Below are positions 8,427-17,597 of a DNA stretch of 64,000 bases, in pieces. The position numbers and the translations under genes are program-made. Source of the stretch: Dyella sp. 2HG41-7 (GTDB lineage Bacteria; Pseudomonadota; Gammaproteobacteria; Xanthomonadales; Rhodanobacteraceae); contig NZ_JAJEJV010000004.1 of the NCBI RefSeq assembly GCF_021390675.1, forward strand, positions 2,356,001 to 2,420,000, read 5' to 3'. Under the pieces are notes generated by a model. The model saw only the letters and a list, made by a program, of their open reading frames with translations, did not search any database and was not told the DNA's origin. Position 1 is the first letter of the stretch, and each line of letters begins with the position of its first letter.

Positions 8427-10511
8427 ATGAAGCGTGTGCTCGGTATGGCGTTGTTCGGGTTGTTCGTCGCCGGTTCCGGTGCGGCGATCGCGGACGAGGG
8501 CATGTGGACCTTGGATCACTTGCCGGTCAAGCAGATGCAGCAGCGCTACGGCTTTACGCCAAGCCAAGCATGGATCGATCTGGTGCAACACGCTGCGCTA
8601 CGTCTTGCCGAAGGATGCTCCGGTTCGTTCGTTTCCGCCAACGGCCTGGTGATGACCAATCACCATTGCGCGAACATGTGCCTTTCGCAACTTTCGAAAG
8701 GGCATGAAGATTACATGTCCAACGGCTACACGGCCGCTAAACAGGACGACGAGCCGAAGTGTCCTGACGTTGAGCTCAATCAGCTTCAGTCCATCACCGA
8801 CGTTACCGCTCAAGTGAATGCCGCGACTGAGGGCAAGACCGGCGCCGAGCGCGTCAAAGCCGAACGCGCCATCGATAGCAAATTGGAACAGTCCTGCGTG
8901 AGCGGCGATGCCAAGACCTGGCGTTGCGATGTCATCACGCTCTACAACGGTGGTCGATACGCGTTGTACAAATATCGTCGTTATCAAGATGTGCGACTGG
9001 TATTTGCGCCTGAACAGGACATCGCGTTTTTCGGCGGCGATCCGGATAACTTCAATTTCCCGCGCTACGATTTGGATGTGGCGTTTTTCCGTGCGTATAT
9101 CGACAACAAGCCGGCTAGCACGCCGCAGTTCTTCAAGTTCTCGACACAAGGCCCCAAGGCTGGCGAGCTGACCTTTGTCGTCGGTAATCCGGGTTCTACG
9201 CAACGCGGCGTGCCGTGGGTTCAGTTGGCCGCCATGCGCGATTACCGTCTCGTGCCTTTCTACGCCATGCTTTCGGAAATGCGCGGCTTGTTATGGCAAT
9301 ACAGCCGCGAAAGCGCCGAGCAAACCAAGGAAGCGCAAGAGCTGCGCTTTGGCTTGGAGAACTCCATCAAGGTTTTCAATGGATGGCTGCAGACGCTGGC
9401 CGACGAAAACTTTGTCGAGCGCAAGAAACAACAAGATGCATCGCTGAAATCGTGGATGGCCGCCACACCCGCGCGCCGCGCCAAATATGGAGATCCCTGG
9501 GCGGATCTCGAACATGCGCAACTGCGCAGCAAGGATCTGCGCACACGGTTCGACATGCTCGAAAACGGAGCGGGATTCGGAGGAAGATTTACGCAGCTGT
9601 TCGATTACGCGCGCACCTTGGTACGCGCGGCCGCTGAGCGCGCCAAACCCGATGGCGAACGGCTGCCCGATTACCGCGAAGCGAATCTGCCGGCGGTACA
9701 GCACACGTTAGAATCGGAAGTGCCCGTCTATCCGAAATTCGAACAGACCATGGACTCCTGGTCGTTAGAAAAACTTAGGCAATCGCTGGGCGCCGATGAT
9801 CCCACCGTGCACGAAGTGTTAGGCAAGCAATCGCCAGACCAGCTGGCGCAGCAACTCGTCAACGGCACCAAACTGGCCGATGCTTCGGCACGCAAACAAT
9901 TGTGGGATGGCGGCGAAAAAGCGATCGAAGCATCCAACGATCCCATGATCGCGTTGGCGCGCAAGATTGATCCGGAATCGCGCAAGATTCGCAAGGCGTA
10001 CGAGGACGAAGTGATAGCCCCCACCGACAAAGCGGACGAAACGATCGCCAAGGCGCGTTTCGACCGCGACGGCATATCCAACTATCCGGACGCCACTTTC
10101 ACCTTGCGCTTGTCCTACGGCAAAGTCGTGGGCTGGAACGAGAATGATGCGCCGGTGCCGCCGTTTACGAACTTCGGCGGACTCTACAAGCGCGCTACCG
10201 GCGCCGATCCGTTCAAACTGCCCGATAGCTGGTTGAAAGCGCAGAGCCAGCTCGATCTTTCCACGCCGATGAATTTCGTTACAGACAACGACATCATCGG
10301 CGGCAACTCCGGCAGCCCCGTGATCGACCGAGAGGGCCACGCGGTGGGCCTGATTTTCGACGGCAATATTCATTCGCTGGGCGGGGATTTTGTCTACGAC
10401 GGCAGCATTAACCGCGCTGTGGCCGTAGACACGGCCGCCCTGGTCGAAGCGGTGCGCAAGGTCTATAACCTGCCGCGTCTGGCCGACGAGCTGACGCAAG
10501 GACACCTTTGA
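8427..10511 (+). CDS. S46 family serine peptidase (dipeptidyl-peptidase 7/11-like)
   Basis: 694 residues. After a signal peptide (about 1-22) comes a chymotrypsin-type S46 peptidase. The catalytic His sits in GCSGSFVSANGLVMTNHHC and the Ser in GNSGSPVID near the C-terminus. S46 enzymes release dipeptides from the N-terminus of oligopeptides in the periplasm, and their length (about 690-720) matches. The ATG at 8427 is chosen over 8421 because the gggag Shine-Dalgarno abuts 8421 but is 6 bp from 8427. DPP7 versus DPP11 specificity cannot be assigned by eye. It is monocistronic. Confidence 0.93.
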   Translation: MKRVLGMALFGLFVAGSGAAIADEGMWTLDHLPVKQMQQRYGFTPSQAWIDLVQHAALRLAEGCSGSFVSANGLVMTNHHCANMCLSQLSKGHEDYMSNGYTAAKQDDEPKCPDVELNQLQSITDVTAQVNAATEGKTGAERVKAERAIDSKLEQSCVSGDAKTWRCDVITLYNGGRYALYKYRRYQDVRLVFAPEQDIAFFGGDPDNFNFPRYDLDVAFFRAYIDNKPASTPQFFKFSTQGPKAGELTFVVGNPGSTQRGVPWVQLAAMRDYRLVPFYAMLSEMRGLLWQYSRESAEQTKEAQELRFGLENSIKVFNGWLQTLADENFVERKKQQDASLKSWMAATPARRAKYGDPWADLEHAQLRSKDLRTRFDMLENGAGFGGRFTQLFDYARTLVRAAAERAKPDGERLPDYREANLPAVQHTLESEVPVYPKFEQTMDSWSLEKLRQSLGADDPTVHEVLGKQSPDQLAQQLVNGTKLADASARKQLWDGGEKAIEASNDPMIALARKIDPESRKIRKAYEDEVIAPTDKADETIAKARFDRDGISNYPDATFTLRLSYGKVVGWNENDAPVPPFTNFGGLYKRATGADPFKLPDSWLKAQSQLDLSTPMNFVTDNDIIGGNSGSPVIDREGHAVGLIFDGNIHSLGGDFVYDGSINRAVAVDTAALVEAVRKVYNLPRLADELTQGHL

Positions 10512-10675
10512 ATGGGGTAGCCGAACTGAACGGTCGGCGACTATCACGCCACCGTGAAGCCCGTGCTTACGAACGTTTGATGTCCGCTCGCGGATAATCG
10601 GCAAATGCCTCCGGCAACTGGGTCTTTCGGCCCGGTTGTCGGTGCCTTGATCCCATCACAAAGGAACGCTTGCAC

Positions 10676-12325
10676 GTGAATGCCAGGGTTGATGCGCACG
10701 CCGGAAAGCCCGCGCTGGAAGACATGTTGGTGGATGTGCCGAAGTTGCTGGGTGCCTATGGCGCGCTTCGTCCTGACGCAGGCGAGCCCACGCAACGCGT
10801 GAGTTTCGGCACGTCCGGTCATCGCGGCTCGTCCTTCGATCGCAGTTTCAACGAATGGCATGTGCTCGCTATCACGCAAGCCATTTGCGACTACCGCCGC
10901 CATAAAGGCATCGACGGTCCATTGTTTATCGGTATCGATTCGCACGCACTTTCGCGGCCCGCGTTTGAAAGTGCGCTGGAAGTGCTGGTGGCGAACGATG
11001 TAACGGTCGCGATATCCGCTGGGGACGAATACACGCCAACGCCCGCCGTGTCGCATGCGATTCTGATGCATAACCGTCACCGGACAGTTGGCATTGCCGA
11101 CGGTATCGTTGTCACGCCTTCGCACAATCCGCCGCGCGATGGCGGGTTTAAATACAACCCGCCCAACGGTGGTCCGGCCGATACCGACGTCACCAGTTGG
11201 ATTCAGAAGCGCGCCAATGATTTGCTCGAAAGCAAACTCGATGGCGTGAAGCGCATCGGCTATGCGCAAGCGCGGCGCTCGCGTCTCGTTAAAGAACACG
11301 ACTACGTAACGCAATATATCGATGGACTGAAAAACATTATCGATTTCGATGTGATCCGCAACGCGGGCGTGCGCATGGCGGCCGACCCGCTGGGCGGCGC
11401 CGGCGTGCATTACTGGCGACCGATCGCAGAACGCTACGGCATCGATTTGACCGTGGTCAGCGAAACGGTCGATCCCACCTTCCGTTTTATGACGGTGGAC
11501 TGGGACGGCAAGATCCGCATGGATCCTTCTTCGCCTTATGCCATGCAGCGCTTAATCGGCCTGAAAGACAAATACGACGTCGCGTTTGCGTGCGATACCG
11601 ATCACGACCGCCACGGCGTCGTATCGCATAGCACAGGACTGATGCAGCCCAATCACTACCTTTCGGTGATGGTGGATTATCTGTTCCGTCACCGTCCGCA
11701 GTGGAGCGCACAGGCGAGCGTCGGCAAGACGGTGGTTAGCAGTTCGTTGATTGATCGCGTCGCCAAGCGATTGGGTCGCAATCTGCTCGAGGTGCCGGTC
11801 GGTTTCAAATGGTTCGCCGACGGCCTGTTCGATGGTTCGCTGGGTTTCGGCTGCGAAGAAAGCGCGGGCGCGTCCATGCTGCGTCACGATGGCGGCGTGT
11901 GGAGCACCGACAAGGACGGCATGGTGCCGTCGCTGCTCGCCGCGGAAATGACGGCGCGAACGGGCAAGGACCCCGGCCAGCTCTATACCGAGCTGACCGA
12001 TGCGCTGGGAAAACCGTATTCCAGTCGCGTGGATGCCGCCGCCAACACGCAGCAAAAAGCGAGACTTTCGAAGCTTTCGCCGCAGCAGTTGCAGAGCAAG
12101 GAGCTCGCGGGCGAAAAGATCGAGCAGGTGCTCGATCGCGCACCCGGCAATCAGGCGCCCATCGGCGGCATCAAGGTGATGGCGGCAAACGGATGGTTTG
12201 CGGCGCGTCCTTCGGGCACCGAAGAGATTTACAAAATCTATGGCGAAAGCTTCAGCAGCGAAGCGCACCTCCAGGCCATCCTGAGCGAGGCTCAGGGCAT
12301 TGTGGATGCAGCGCTGGCGGGCTGA
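10676..12325 (+). CDS. pgm: phosphoglucomutase, alpha-D-glucose-specific
   Basis: 549 residues. It interconverts glucose-6-phosphate and glucose-1-phosphate, feeding glycogen, trehalose and sugar-nucleotide synthesis. Visible motifs are FGTSGHRGSS near the N-terminus, the phosphoserine loop TPSHNPPRDGG, the metal loop ACDTDHDRHG and the sugar-binding GCEESAGAS. The C-terminal phosphate loop is RPSGTEEIYKIY. Length and order match the E. coli Pgm group rather than ManB/GlmM. The GTG at 10676 is chosen because AAGGA lies about 9 bp upstream; TTG at 10670 is possible. It shares the window with the glycogen/trehalose operon but lies 35 kb away. Confidence 0.95.
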   Translation: MNARVDAHAGKPALEDMLVDVPKLLGAYGALRPDAGEPTQRVSFGTSGHRGSSFDRSFNEWHVLAITQAICDYRRHKGIDGPLFIGIDSHALSRPAFESALEVLVANDVTVAISAGDEYTPTPAVSHAILMHNRHRTVGIADGIVVTPSHNPPRDGGFKYNPPNGGPADTDVTSWIQKRANDLLESKLDGVKRIGYAQARRSRLVKEHDYVTQYIDGLKNIIDFDVIRNAGVRMAADPLGGAGVHYWRPIAERYGIDLTVVSETVDPTFRFMTVDWDGKIRMDPSSPYAMQRLIGLKDKYDVAFACDTDHDRHGVVSHSTGLMQPNHYLSVMVDYLFRHRPQWSAQASVGKTVVSSSLIDRVAKRLGRNLLEVPVGFKWFADGLFDGSLGFGCEESAGASMLRHDGGVWSTDKDGMVPSLLAAEMTARTGKDPGQLYTELTDALGKPYSSRVDAAANTQQKARLSKLSPQQLQSKELAGEKIEQVLDRAPGNQAPIGGIKVMAANGWFAARPSGTEEIYKIYGESFSSEAHLQAILSEAQGIVDAALAG

Positions 12326-12356
12326 TTCGTCAGCCGTGTTGCGCGGAAAACAAAGT

Positions 12357-12396
12357 AGGGCGGCGTGAGGTCCGTGCTTCGCGTCGCCCTAATTTT
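12357..12396 (+). terminator. intrinsic terminator after pgm
   Basis: 9-bp stem with one G-U pair (AGGGCGGCG at 12357-12365 with CGTCGCCCT at 12382-12390), followed by AATTTT, about 30 bp after the pgm stop. Confidence 0.6.
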
Positions 12397-12567
12397 CCGT
12401 TCTATAAATTACTATAAATCAATAGATTAAACCTACTATATAAAGTGAAATGCGATATTGCGTAAGACCGTCGGGATGGCCATTCCGTCGACAAAGTCAG
12501 CTTCACGGGAATGGACGCTGCGCTAAGCTCCTTCCGACTACTGCCAGGCGATGAGCGAGGGAATGTC

Positions 12568-13590
12568 ATGGCCCCTGTCGAGTTAAAGCCGGTTGTCCAC
12601 GTCGATAACGAATGGCGTCGATGGATCGCCGAGAATTTGCTGTTGGACGGGCTGCCGCAAGTCATCTACGAGCAGATGATGCGCGCCGGCATCCCGCACG
12701 AAGAAGCCGTGCAGGAGCTGCAGCAGGCGATGGCCAGTCCGTATCTCAACGGTGCGCAACGCTTGCGCAGTCGTCTTGCGAAACACGATTGGGTGCTCGA
12801 AACGCAGCGCCATATGAATCGCTTGCGCAGCACCGAAGTCCCGCGTCGACACAAGCTGTCGCGCGAAGAATTTCTCGATGCGTATTACACCGCCGGCCGC
12901 CCAGTCATCATCACCGGGATGATGGAAGACTGGCCCGCCATGACGACATGGGGCTTGGATTATTTCAAGCAACGCTGCGGCGATCGCGAAGTTGAAATTC
13001 AGTTCGGGCGCGATTCGGATACGCAATACGAACTACGCAAAACGGCGCATCGCAAAACGATGTTGTTCGGCGATTACGTCGAGATGGTGCGCAACGCCGG
13101 TTGCAGCAACGACTTCTACATGACCGCGTACAACGAAGGCAAAAATCGCACGGCGTTGGCCGAGTTGTGGCGGGACATCGTGCAGATTCCCGAGTACTTA
13201 AACGGCGAGGGCTCCACGCAAGGTTTTCTATGGTTTGGTCCTCCCGGCACCATCACGCCATTCCATCACGATCTGACCAACAACTTTATGGCGCAGGTGA
13301 TCGGGCGCAAACGTATTCTGTTGATGCCCGCGTGCGAGGTCGCGCATGTCTATAACCACGAGCACTGCTTTACGCATGTCGACGGGCGACAGATCGACTT
13401 GCAGCGCTATCCGCGCATGGCGGATGTGCAGGTGCTTTCCTGTACCTTGAATCCTGGCGAAGTACTGTTTTTGCCGGTGGGATGCTGGCATTTCGTGGAA
13501 GGCCTGGATATCTCGGTAACGGTGTCGTTCACCAACTTCTTGTGGGATAACGATTTCACGACCGAATATCCGAAGCTTCAGGCGTTCTAG
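12568..13590 (+). CDS. cupin-like (JmjC-fold) Fe(II)/2-oxoglutarate-type protein
   Basis: 340 residues. An N-terminal ~110-residue helical region is followed by a cupin_8/JmjC-type domain. It begins at GRPVIITGMMEDWPA and carries the putative metal triad HHD (TPFHHDLTNN) and a distal His in CWHFVEGLD. NFMAQVIGRKRILLMP is characteristic of this hydroxylase-like fold. Related proteins hydroxylate protein side chains, but the target here is unknown. The ATG at 12568 has a gaggga Shine-Dalgarno 7 bp upstream; the frame extends 19 codons further without support. The upstream region (12400-12450) is AT-rich and is the likely promoter. Confidence 0.85.
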   Translation: MAPVELKPVVHVDNEWRRWIAENLLLDGLPQVIYEQMMRAGIPHEEAVQELQQAMASPYLNGAQRLRSRLAKHDWVLETQRHMNRLRSTEVPRRHKLSREEFLDAYYTAGRPVIITGMMEDWPAMTTWGLDYFKQRCGDREVEIQFGRDSDTQYELRKTAHRKTMLFGDYVEMVRNAGCSNDFYMTAYNEGKNRTALAELWRDIVQIPEYLNGEGSTQGFLWFGPPGTITPFHHDLTNNFMAQVIGRKRILLMPACEVAHVYNHEHCFTHVDGRQIDLQRYPRMADVQVLSCTLNPGEVLFLPVGCWHFVEGLDISVTVSFTNFLWDNDFTTEYPKLQAF

Positions 13591-13647
13591 CGCTGGCATT
13601 ACGAACAATCGACCCCAGATTGAAGGCTTCGCTACCGAGGCCTTCGC

Positions 13648-14640
13648 ATGATTCCGTTTTCCGTACTCGATCTTGCTCCCGTCATTGAGGGCAATACGCC
13701 GACGCAGGCTTTTGCCAATACGTTGGACTTGGCGCGCTGGACGGAACAGCTTGGTTACAAGCGTTACTGGCTGGCCGAGCATCACAATATGCCGGGCATC
13801 GCCAGCGCCGCGACGGCGGTGTTGATCGGCCACGTCGCCGGCGGTACGTCGCGTATCCGAGTGGGTGCGGGCGGCATCATGCTGCCTAATCATGCGCCGC
13901 TACAGGTGGCCGAGCAGTTCGGCACGCTGGCGTCGCTTTATCCGGGGCGCATCGATCTGGGTCTTGGACGCGCGCCCGGTACCGATCAAGCTACGGCCCG
14001 CGCGCTGCGTCGTTACTACGAAGGCGCCGAGACATTTCCCAACGACGTACAAGAGCTCCTCGCGTTCTTCGAGCCAGCTAGCGCGGGGCAGGCCGTGCGG
14101 GCCGTGCCTGGCGCTGGGATCGATGTTCCCGTGTGGTTGCTCGGGTCGAGTTTATTTAGCGCGCAACTTGCGGCGGCGCTGGGTTTGCCGTTTGCGTTCG
14201 CATCGCATTTCGCACCCGATGCCATGGATGAGGCGTTGATGCTTTATCGGCGAGATTTCAAGCCATCTGCGCGACTCGATAAGCCTTACGCCATCTTGAG
14301 CGCGAATGTCGTGGCGGCTAAAAGCGACAGCGAAGCGCGAAAGCTGTTTACGACCCAGCAGCAAAGCTTCGTGAATCTGCGTCGCGGACGTCCCGGTCTG
14401 ATTCCGCCGCCGATCGACGATATCGATTCGTATTGGTCGCCGGCGGAAAAAATCATGGTCGAACAGGCCTTGGCGTGCGCGATCGTAGGCGCGCCGGGTA
14501 CGGTGCAAGAAGGTTTGGCGGCCTTTATCGAGCGCCATCGTCCGGACGAGTTGATGTTGACCGCCAACATATTCGATCACGCGCTGCGCAAGCGCTCGTT
14601 CGAGCTGGCCATGCAAGCGCGCGAAGCATTAGTCGCTTAG
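13648..14640 (+). CDS. LLM-class flavin-dependent oxidoreductase
   Basis: 330 residues, luciferase-like monooxygenase TIM barrel. Landmarks are [10 protein letters not shown] at the N-terminus, [37 protein letters not shown] and [11 protein letters not shown]. This is the common MsnO8/YhbW-like subgroup that uses FMNH2 and oxygen. The substrate is unknown. It starts at ATG with gagg 9 bp upstream, just after the cupin-like gene, but an independent terminator follows it. Family assignment is firm; no pathway is implied by the neighbours. Confidence 0.92.
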   Translation: MIPFSVLDLAPVIEGNTPTQAFANTLDLARWTEQLGYKRYWLAEHHNMPGIASAATAVLIGHVAGGTSRIRVGAGGIMLPNHAPLQVAEQFGTLASLYPGRIDLGLGRAPGTDQATARALRRYYEGAETFPNDVQELLAFFEPASAGQAVRAVPGAGIDVPVWLLGSSLFSAQLAAALGLPFAFASHFAPDAMDEALMLYRRDFKPSARLDKPYAILSANVVAAKSDSEARKLFTTQQQSFVNLRRGRPGLIPPPIDDIDSYWSPAEKIMVEQALACAIVGAPGTVQEGLAAFIERHRPDELMLTANIFDHALRKRSFELAMQAREALVA

Positions 14641-14664
14641 GGGAATCTACAGCGCCCACAAGCT

Positions 14665-14698
14665 GATGCCGCCGACGTCGGAAAGCGGCGGCATCTTT
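14665..14698 (+). terminator. intrinsic terminator after the LLM oxidoreductase gene
   Basis: Perfect 9-bp stem GATGCCGCC (14665-14673) with GGCGGCATC (14687-14695), followed by TTT. It separates the oxidoreductase gene from the efflux operon. Confidence 0.7.
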
Positions 14699-14703
14699 AC
14701 AAG

Positions 14704-14744
14704 TAAATAGTACATTTATATAATATCTATAAGTGTATTATTTA
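14704..14744 (+). promoter_or_regulatory. MarR-type operator and promoter of the efflux operon
   Basis: A near-perfect inverted repeat: TAAATAGTACATTTA (14704-14718) against the reverse complement of 14730-14744 matches at 13 of 15 positions, around an AT-rich centre. A perfect -10 hexamer, TATAAT (14719-14724), lies exactly in the middle. The palindrome ends 13 bp before the marR ATG. The layout fits autorepression by the MarR protein, released by an aromatic ligand. The repeat is seen directly; the binding is inferred. Confidence 0.7.
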
Positions 14745-14757
14745 CCGAGGCGCGACC

Positions 14758-15249
14758 ATGTCCGATTTTGCGTCCACTGAGCAGCGCCTGGCGGTTACAT
14801 GCCGCCGTTATCCCGCCTTTCCACGCCGCCCGGGTGTGCTGGTGCGGCTGATCAAGCATATTCACAAGTTGTTGCACGACGAGGCCAATCTGCGCCTCAA
14901 GCCTTACGGCATCAATCATCCCGAGTACAACCTGCTGATGATGCTGTACGGCACCGCCAGCGGTACGATGTCGCCGTCGGAGCTGGCGGATGCGGCGGGC
15001 GAGAAGTCGGCCAACATCACGCGACTCACCAACGAACTAAGCGAAAAAGGCTTGATCGCCCGCAGCGGCAGCGCCGATGATCGCCGCAAGGTCGAATTGA
15101 GTTTGACGCCGCAGGGGCAGGCGGCCATCGAAGGGTTTCTTCCGGATATTTGTGCGTTGTTGGCTCGGCAAGGACGCCACCTAACCGTTTCCGAACAAAT
15201 TCAGCTCGAAAAGCTGTTGAAGAAATTTTTGAGCGGATTGGCAGACTGA
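14758..15249 (+). CDS. MarR-family transcriptional regulator
   Basis: 163 residues, winged-helix MarR repressor. It has a helix-turn-helix region (SPSELADAAGEKSANITRL), then a wing with the family hallmark DDRRKVELSLTPQG. The N-terminal 30 residues are a poorly conserved extension. It is the first gene of an efflux operon and probably binds the palindrome overlapping its own promoter. EmrR/AaeR-like regulators of this type respond to phenolic acids or weak lipophilic acids; the ligand here is unknown. Confidence 0.92.
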   Translation: MSDFASTEQRLAVTCRRYPAFPRRPGVLVRLIKHIHKLLHDEANLRLKPYGINHPEYNLLMMLYGTASGTMSPSELADAAGEKSANITRLTNELSEKGLIARSGSADDRRKVELSLTPQGQAAIEGFLPDICALLARQGRHLTVSEQIQLEKLLKKFLSGLAD

Positions 15250-15256
15250 GGTCGTC

Positions 15257-17380
15257 ATGTCCGTAACCGACATTCCAGCGACAACGCCCCGCCTTCGCGA
15301 CATCATCGCCGCAAGTCTGCGCGCGGAATCGCCAGTCTGGCTGTTCGTGTTCAAGTCGCTGCTTGCGTATTACATTACTGGCTGGCTCGCCATGCGCCTG
15401 GCGCTCCCGCAACCGTCGACGGCGATGCTTACCACCATTATCGTCGCCAACCGCCAGACGGGCATGGTGCTGGCCAAAAGCTTCTATCGCGCGGTCGGCA
15501 CCTTGGTCGGCGCAGGGGCAGGTTTGTTGATCGTTGCGCTTTTTCCGCAGCAACGCGTGCTGTTTCTGTCGGCGCTTTCGCTGTGGGTCGGAGCGTGTTC
15601 CGGCGGCGCCACGCTGTATCGCAATTTCACCTCCTATGCCTTTGTGCTGGCCGGCTATACGGCGGCGATCGTCGCGGTTCCCGTTATCGACAATCCGCTT
15701 GGCGCATTCGACTCGGCTGTGTGGCGCGTGAGCGAAGTGCTCCTAGGTATTGCCGTTTCCGGCGCCGTAAGCGACCTGATTTTTCCAAGTCGCATCCGCG
15801 ACGACTTGCGCCGCGCCTGTCGCGCGCAATTCGCAAACTTTATCGAATTCGTGCAAAAGGCCGTGGCAGGCAAAGTAGCGCGTGGCGACCTGGAAAATGC
15901 ACACCTGCGTTTCGTGCGCGATGCGGTGACGTTGGAAGATTTGCGAAGCGCAGTGATTTTCGAAGATCCCGAGGCGCGTGCACGCAGCGGCCATATGTTG
16001 CTGCTGAATCAGCGCTTCATGGCGGCATCCACCAGCCTGCAGACTCTGCATCATCTGATCAATCGTTTAAAGCAGAATGGGCACGACGTCGCAGCTAATG
16101 CATTGATCCAGCTCTATCAGCCGCTGGGTGAGGCGCTCGATGCGCCTATTGAGGCGGGCGCCGCGGCACGCGTGCTGCTGCCTCGGTTGGCGCATGCCCA
16201 TCAAATTATGTGCAAGAGCAAAACCGCCTTGTACGCAGGTATGGCGTCCGATGCGGATGCGCTCGATTTCGAGACGGGCGCCACGCTGATCGATCGCTTC
16301 GTCGACGAACTTACCGCTTACGTCGACACCGCCTCCGCATTGCAAGCGCCGCGCCTTACCGGCGCCGCGGAACGCGTTCGTTTCGAGCGCGGCAACGATT
16401 ATCTGGGCGCCGGTTTGGCGACGATGCGCACCGCCATCACGTTGGCGGTCCTGAGTTTGTTCTGGATCAATTCGGCCTGGCCATTCGGCGCTTCGGCGAT
16501 GATTCTGGCGACGATCTTCGCCGGTTTGTTCGCGGCGGCGCCAAACCCCACGCAAGCAGTCGGAAAAACGTTTTTCGGCTTTTTGCTCGGCATGATGGCA
16601 AGCTTCATTTGTTTATTCGTCGTGTTGACGCAAATGGATGGATACGGACTGCTGATTGCCGGCACCGCACCGTTCATCATGATAGGCGTGGCGCTGATGG
16701 CGTGGCCGACAACCACGCTTGTTGGCGTGGGTTACTGCATTGGATTTACGTATATTCTGGCCGCCAAGAACGAAATGAGTTTCGACGCCGTCCATTTTTT
16801 GAATGACGCGCTCGCGCAACTCGTGGCGCTCGGTTCGGCGGCGGCGGCGTTTGCGCTCGTGCCTCCGGCGGTGGGCAGCTTGTGGTTGCGCCGTCGTCAG
16901 CTGGAGCAATTGCGTCGGCAAGTTGGCCTGGCAGCGACGGCGCCGTTGCCTGGTCTTCGCAGCCGCTTTGAAAGCGTCAATCACGATCTGTTTGCGCAAA
17001 TCGTGGCGCAGACGGAGCGGGGCAGTCAGGCCTCGCGCAGCTTGACGGCCTGGACTTTGTCCGTGCATGAAGTGGGGCGAACGCTGATCGAGTTGCGCAG
17101 CGATATGGCGAATCGCCCGTTGCCGGAAGATATGCGCGAAGCGATCAACCGGGCCATCGACGCCATCGCACAACTTTTCGATCATCCAGACGCAAATACG
17201 TATCAGCAGGCGCGCGCGGCCATCATCGCCGCGACCGTGATGTTGGATAGCGACGAAGCGACGCGCCCCTTGCTGGATCACCTGCACCTGTTGCGTCTGG
17301 CGTTGCTGGACGATCAATCCGTACTGGCCGCTTACATGCCTGCTCGAACCACGACCGAAGGAGTCGCTCATGCCACGTGA
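15257..17380 (+). CDS. FUSC-family efflux pump (AaeB/fusaric-acid-resistance-like)
   Basis: 707 residues. This is an inner-membrane FUSC protein with two clusters of hydrophobic segments (about 25-170 and 385-530) separated by soluble helical regions, as in AaeB p-hydroxybenzoic acid efflux proteins. It starts 7 bp after the MarR stop and its end overlaps the DUF1656 gene by 11 bp. It should form the inner-membrane part of a tripartite pump with the HlyD-type and NodT-type proteins encoded next. Substrates of relatives are aromatic acids and fusaric acid; the one here is not known. Confidence 0.92.
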   Translation: MSVTDIPATTPRLRDIIAASLRAESPVWLFVFKSLLAYYITGWLAMRLALPQPSTAMLTTIIVANRQTGMVLAKSFYRAVGTLVGAGAGLLIVALFPQQRVLFLSALSLWVGACSGGATLYRNFTSYAFVLAGYTAAIVAVPVIDNPLGAFDSAVWRVSEVLLGIAVSGAVSDLIFPSRIRDDLRRACRAQFANFIEFVQKAVAGKVARGDLENAHLRFVRDAVTLEDLRSAVIFEDPEARARSGHMLLLNQRFMAASTSLQTLHHLINRLKQNGHDVAANALIQLYQPLGEALDAPIEAGAAARVLLPRLAHAHQIMCKSKTALYAGMASDADALDFETGATLIDRFVDELTAYVDTASALQAPRLTGAAERVRFERGNDYLGAGLATMRTAITLAVLSLFWINSAWPFGASAMILATIFAGLFAAAPNPTQAVGKTFFGFLLGMMASFICLFVVLTQMDGYGLLIAGTAPFIMIGVALMAWPTTTLVGVGYCIGFTYILAAKNEMSFDAVHFLNDALAQLVALGSAAAAFALVPPAVGSLWLRRRQLEQLRRQVGLAATAPLPGLRSRFESVNHDLFAQIVAQTERGSQASRSLTAWTLSVHEVGRTLIELRSDMANRPLPEDMREAINRAIDAIAQLFDHPDANTYQQARAAIIAATVMLDSDEATRPLLDHLHLLRLALLDDQSVLAAYMPARTTTEGVAHAT

Positions 17381-17567
17381 AATCGCCATCGGCGACGCGC
17401 TCGTTCCCGGCCTGCTGGTGTGGTTTGTCATATCAATCGTGTTGTTATTTCTGTTCGACTGGATCGTGGGACGGTACGGGCTTTATCGCTACGTATGGCA
17501 TCCGGCGCTGTTTCGGCTTGCTTTTTTCGTCTGCGTTTTCGGCGGCATTGCCTTGTTGGCTTATTGA
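17370..17567 (+). CDS. DUF1656 small membrane subunit of the efflux operon
   Basis: 65 residues with two transmembrane segments (about 12-32 and 46-64) and the DUF1656 pattern DWIVGRYGLYRYVWHPALF. This is the AaeX-like small protein that almost always lies between FUSC and HlyD genes. Its role is not defined; it may stabilise the pump. It overlaps the FUSC stop by 11 bp. Confidence 0.9.
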   Translation: MPREIAIGDALVPGLLVWFVISIVLLFLFDWIVGRYGLYRYVWHPALFRLAFFVCVFGGIALLAY

Positions 17568-17597
17568 TGGAAGGCGAACTTTTCGGTCCTTAATCCC

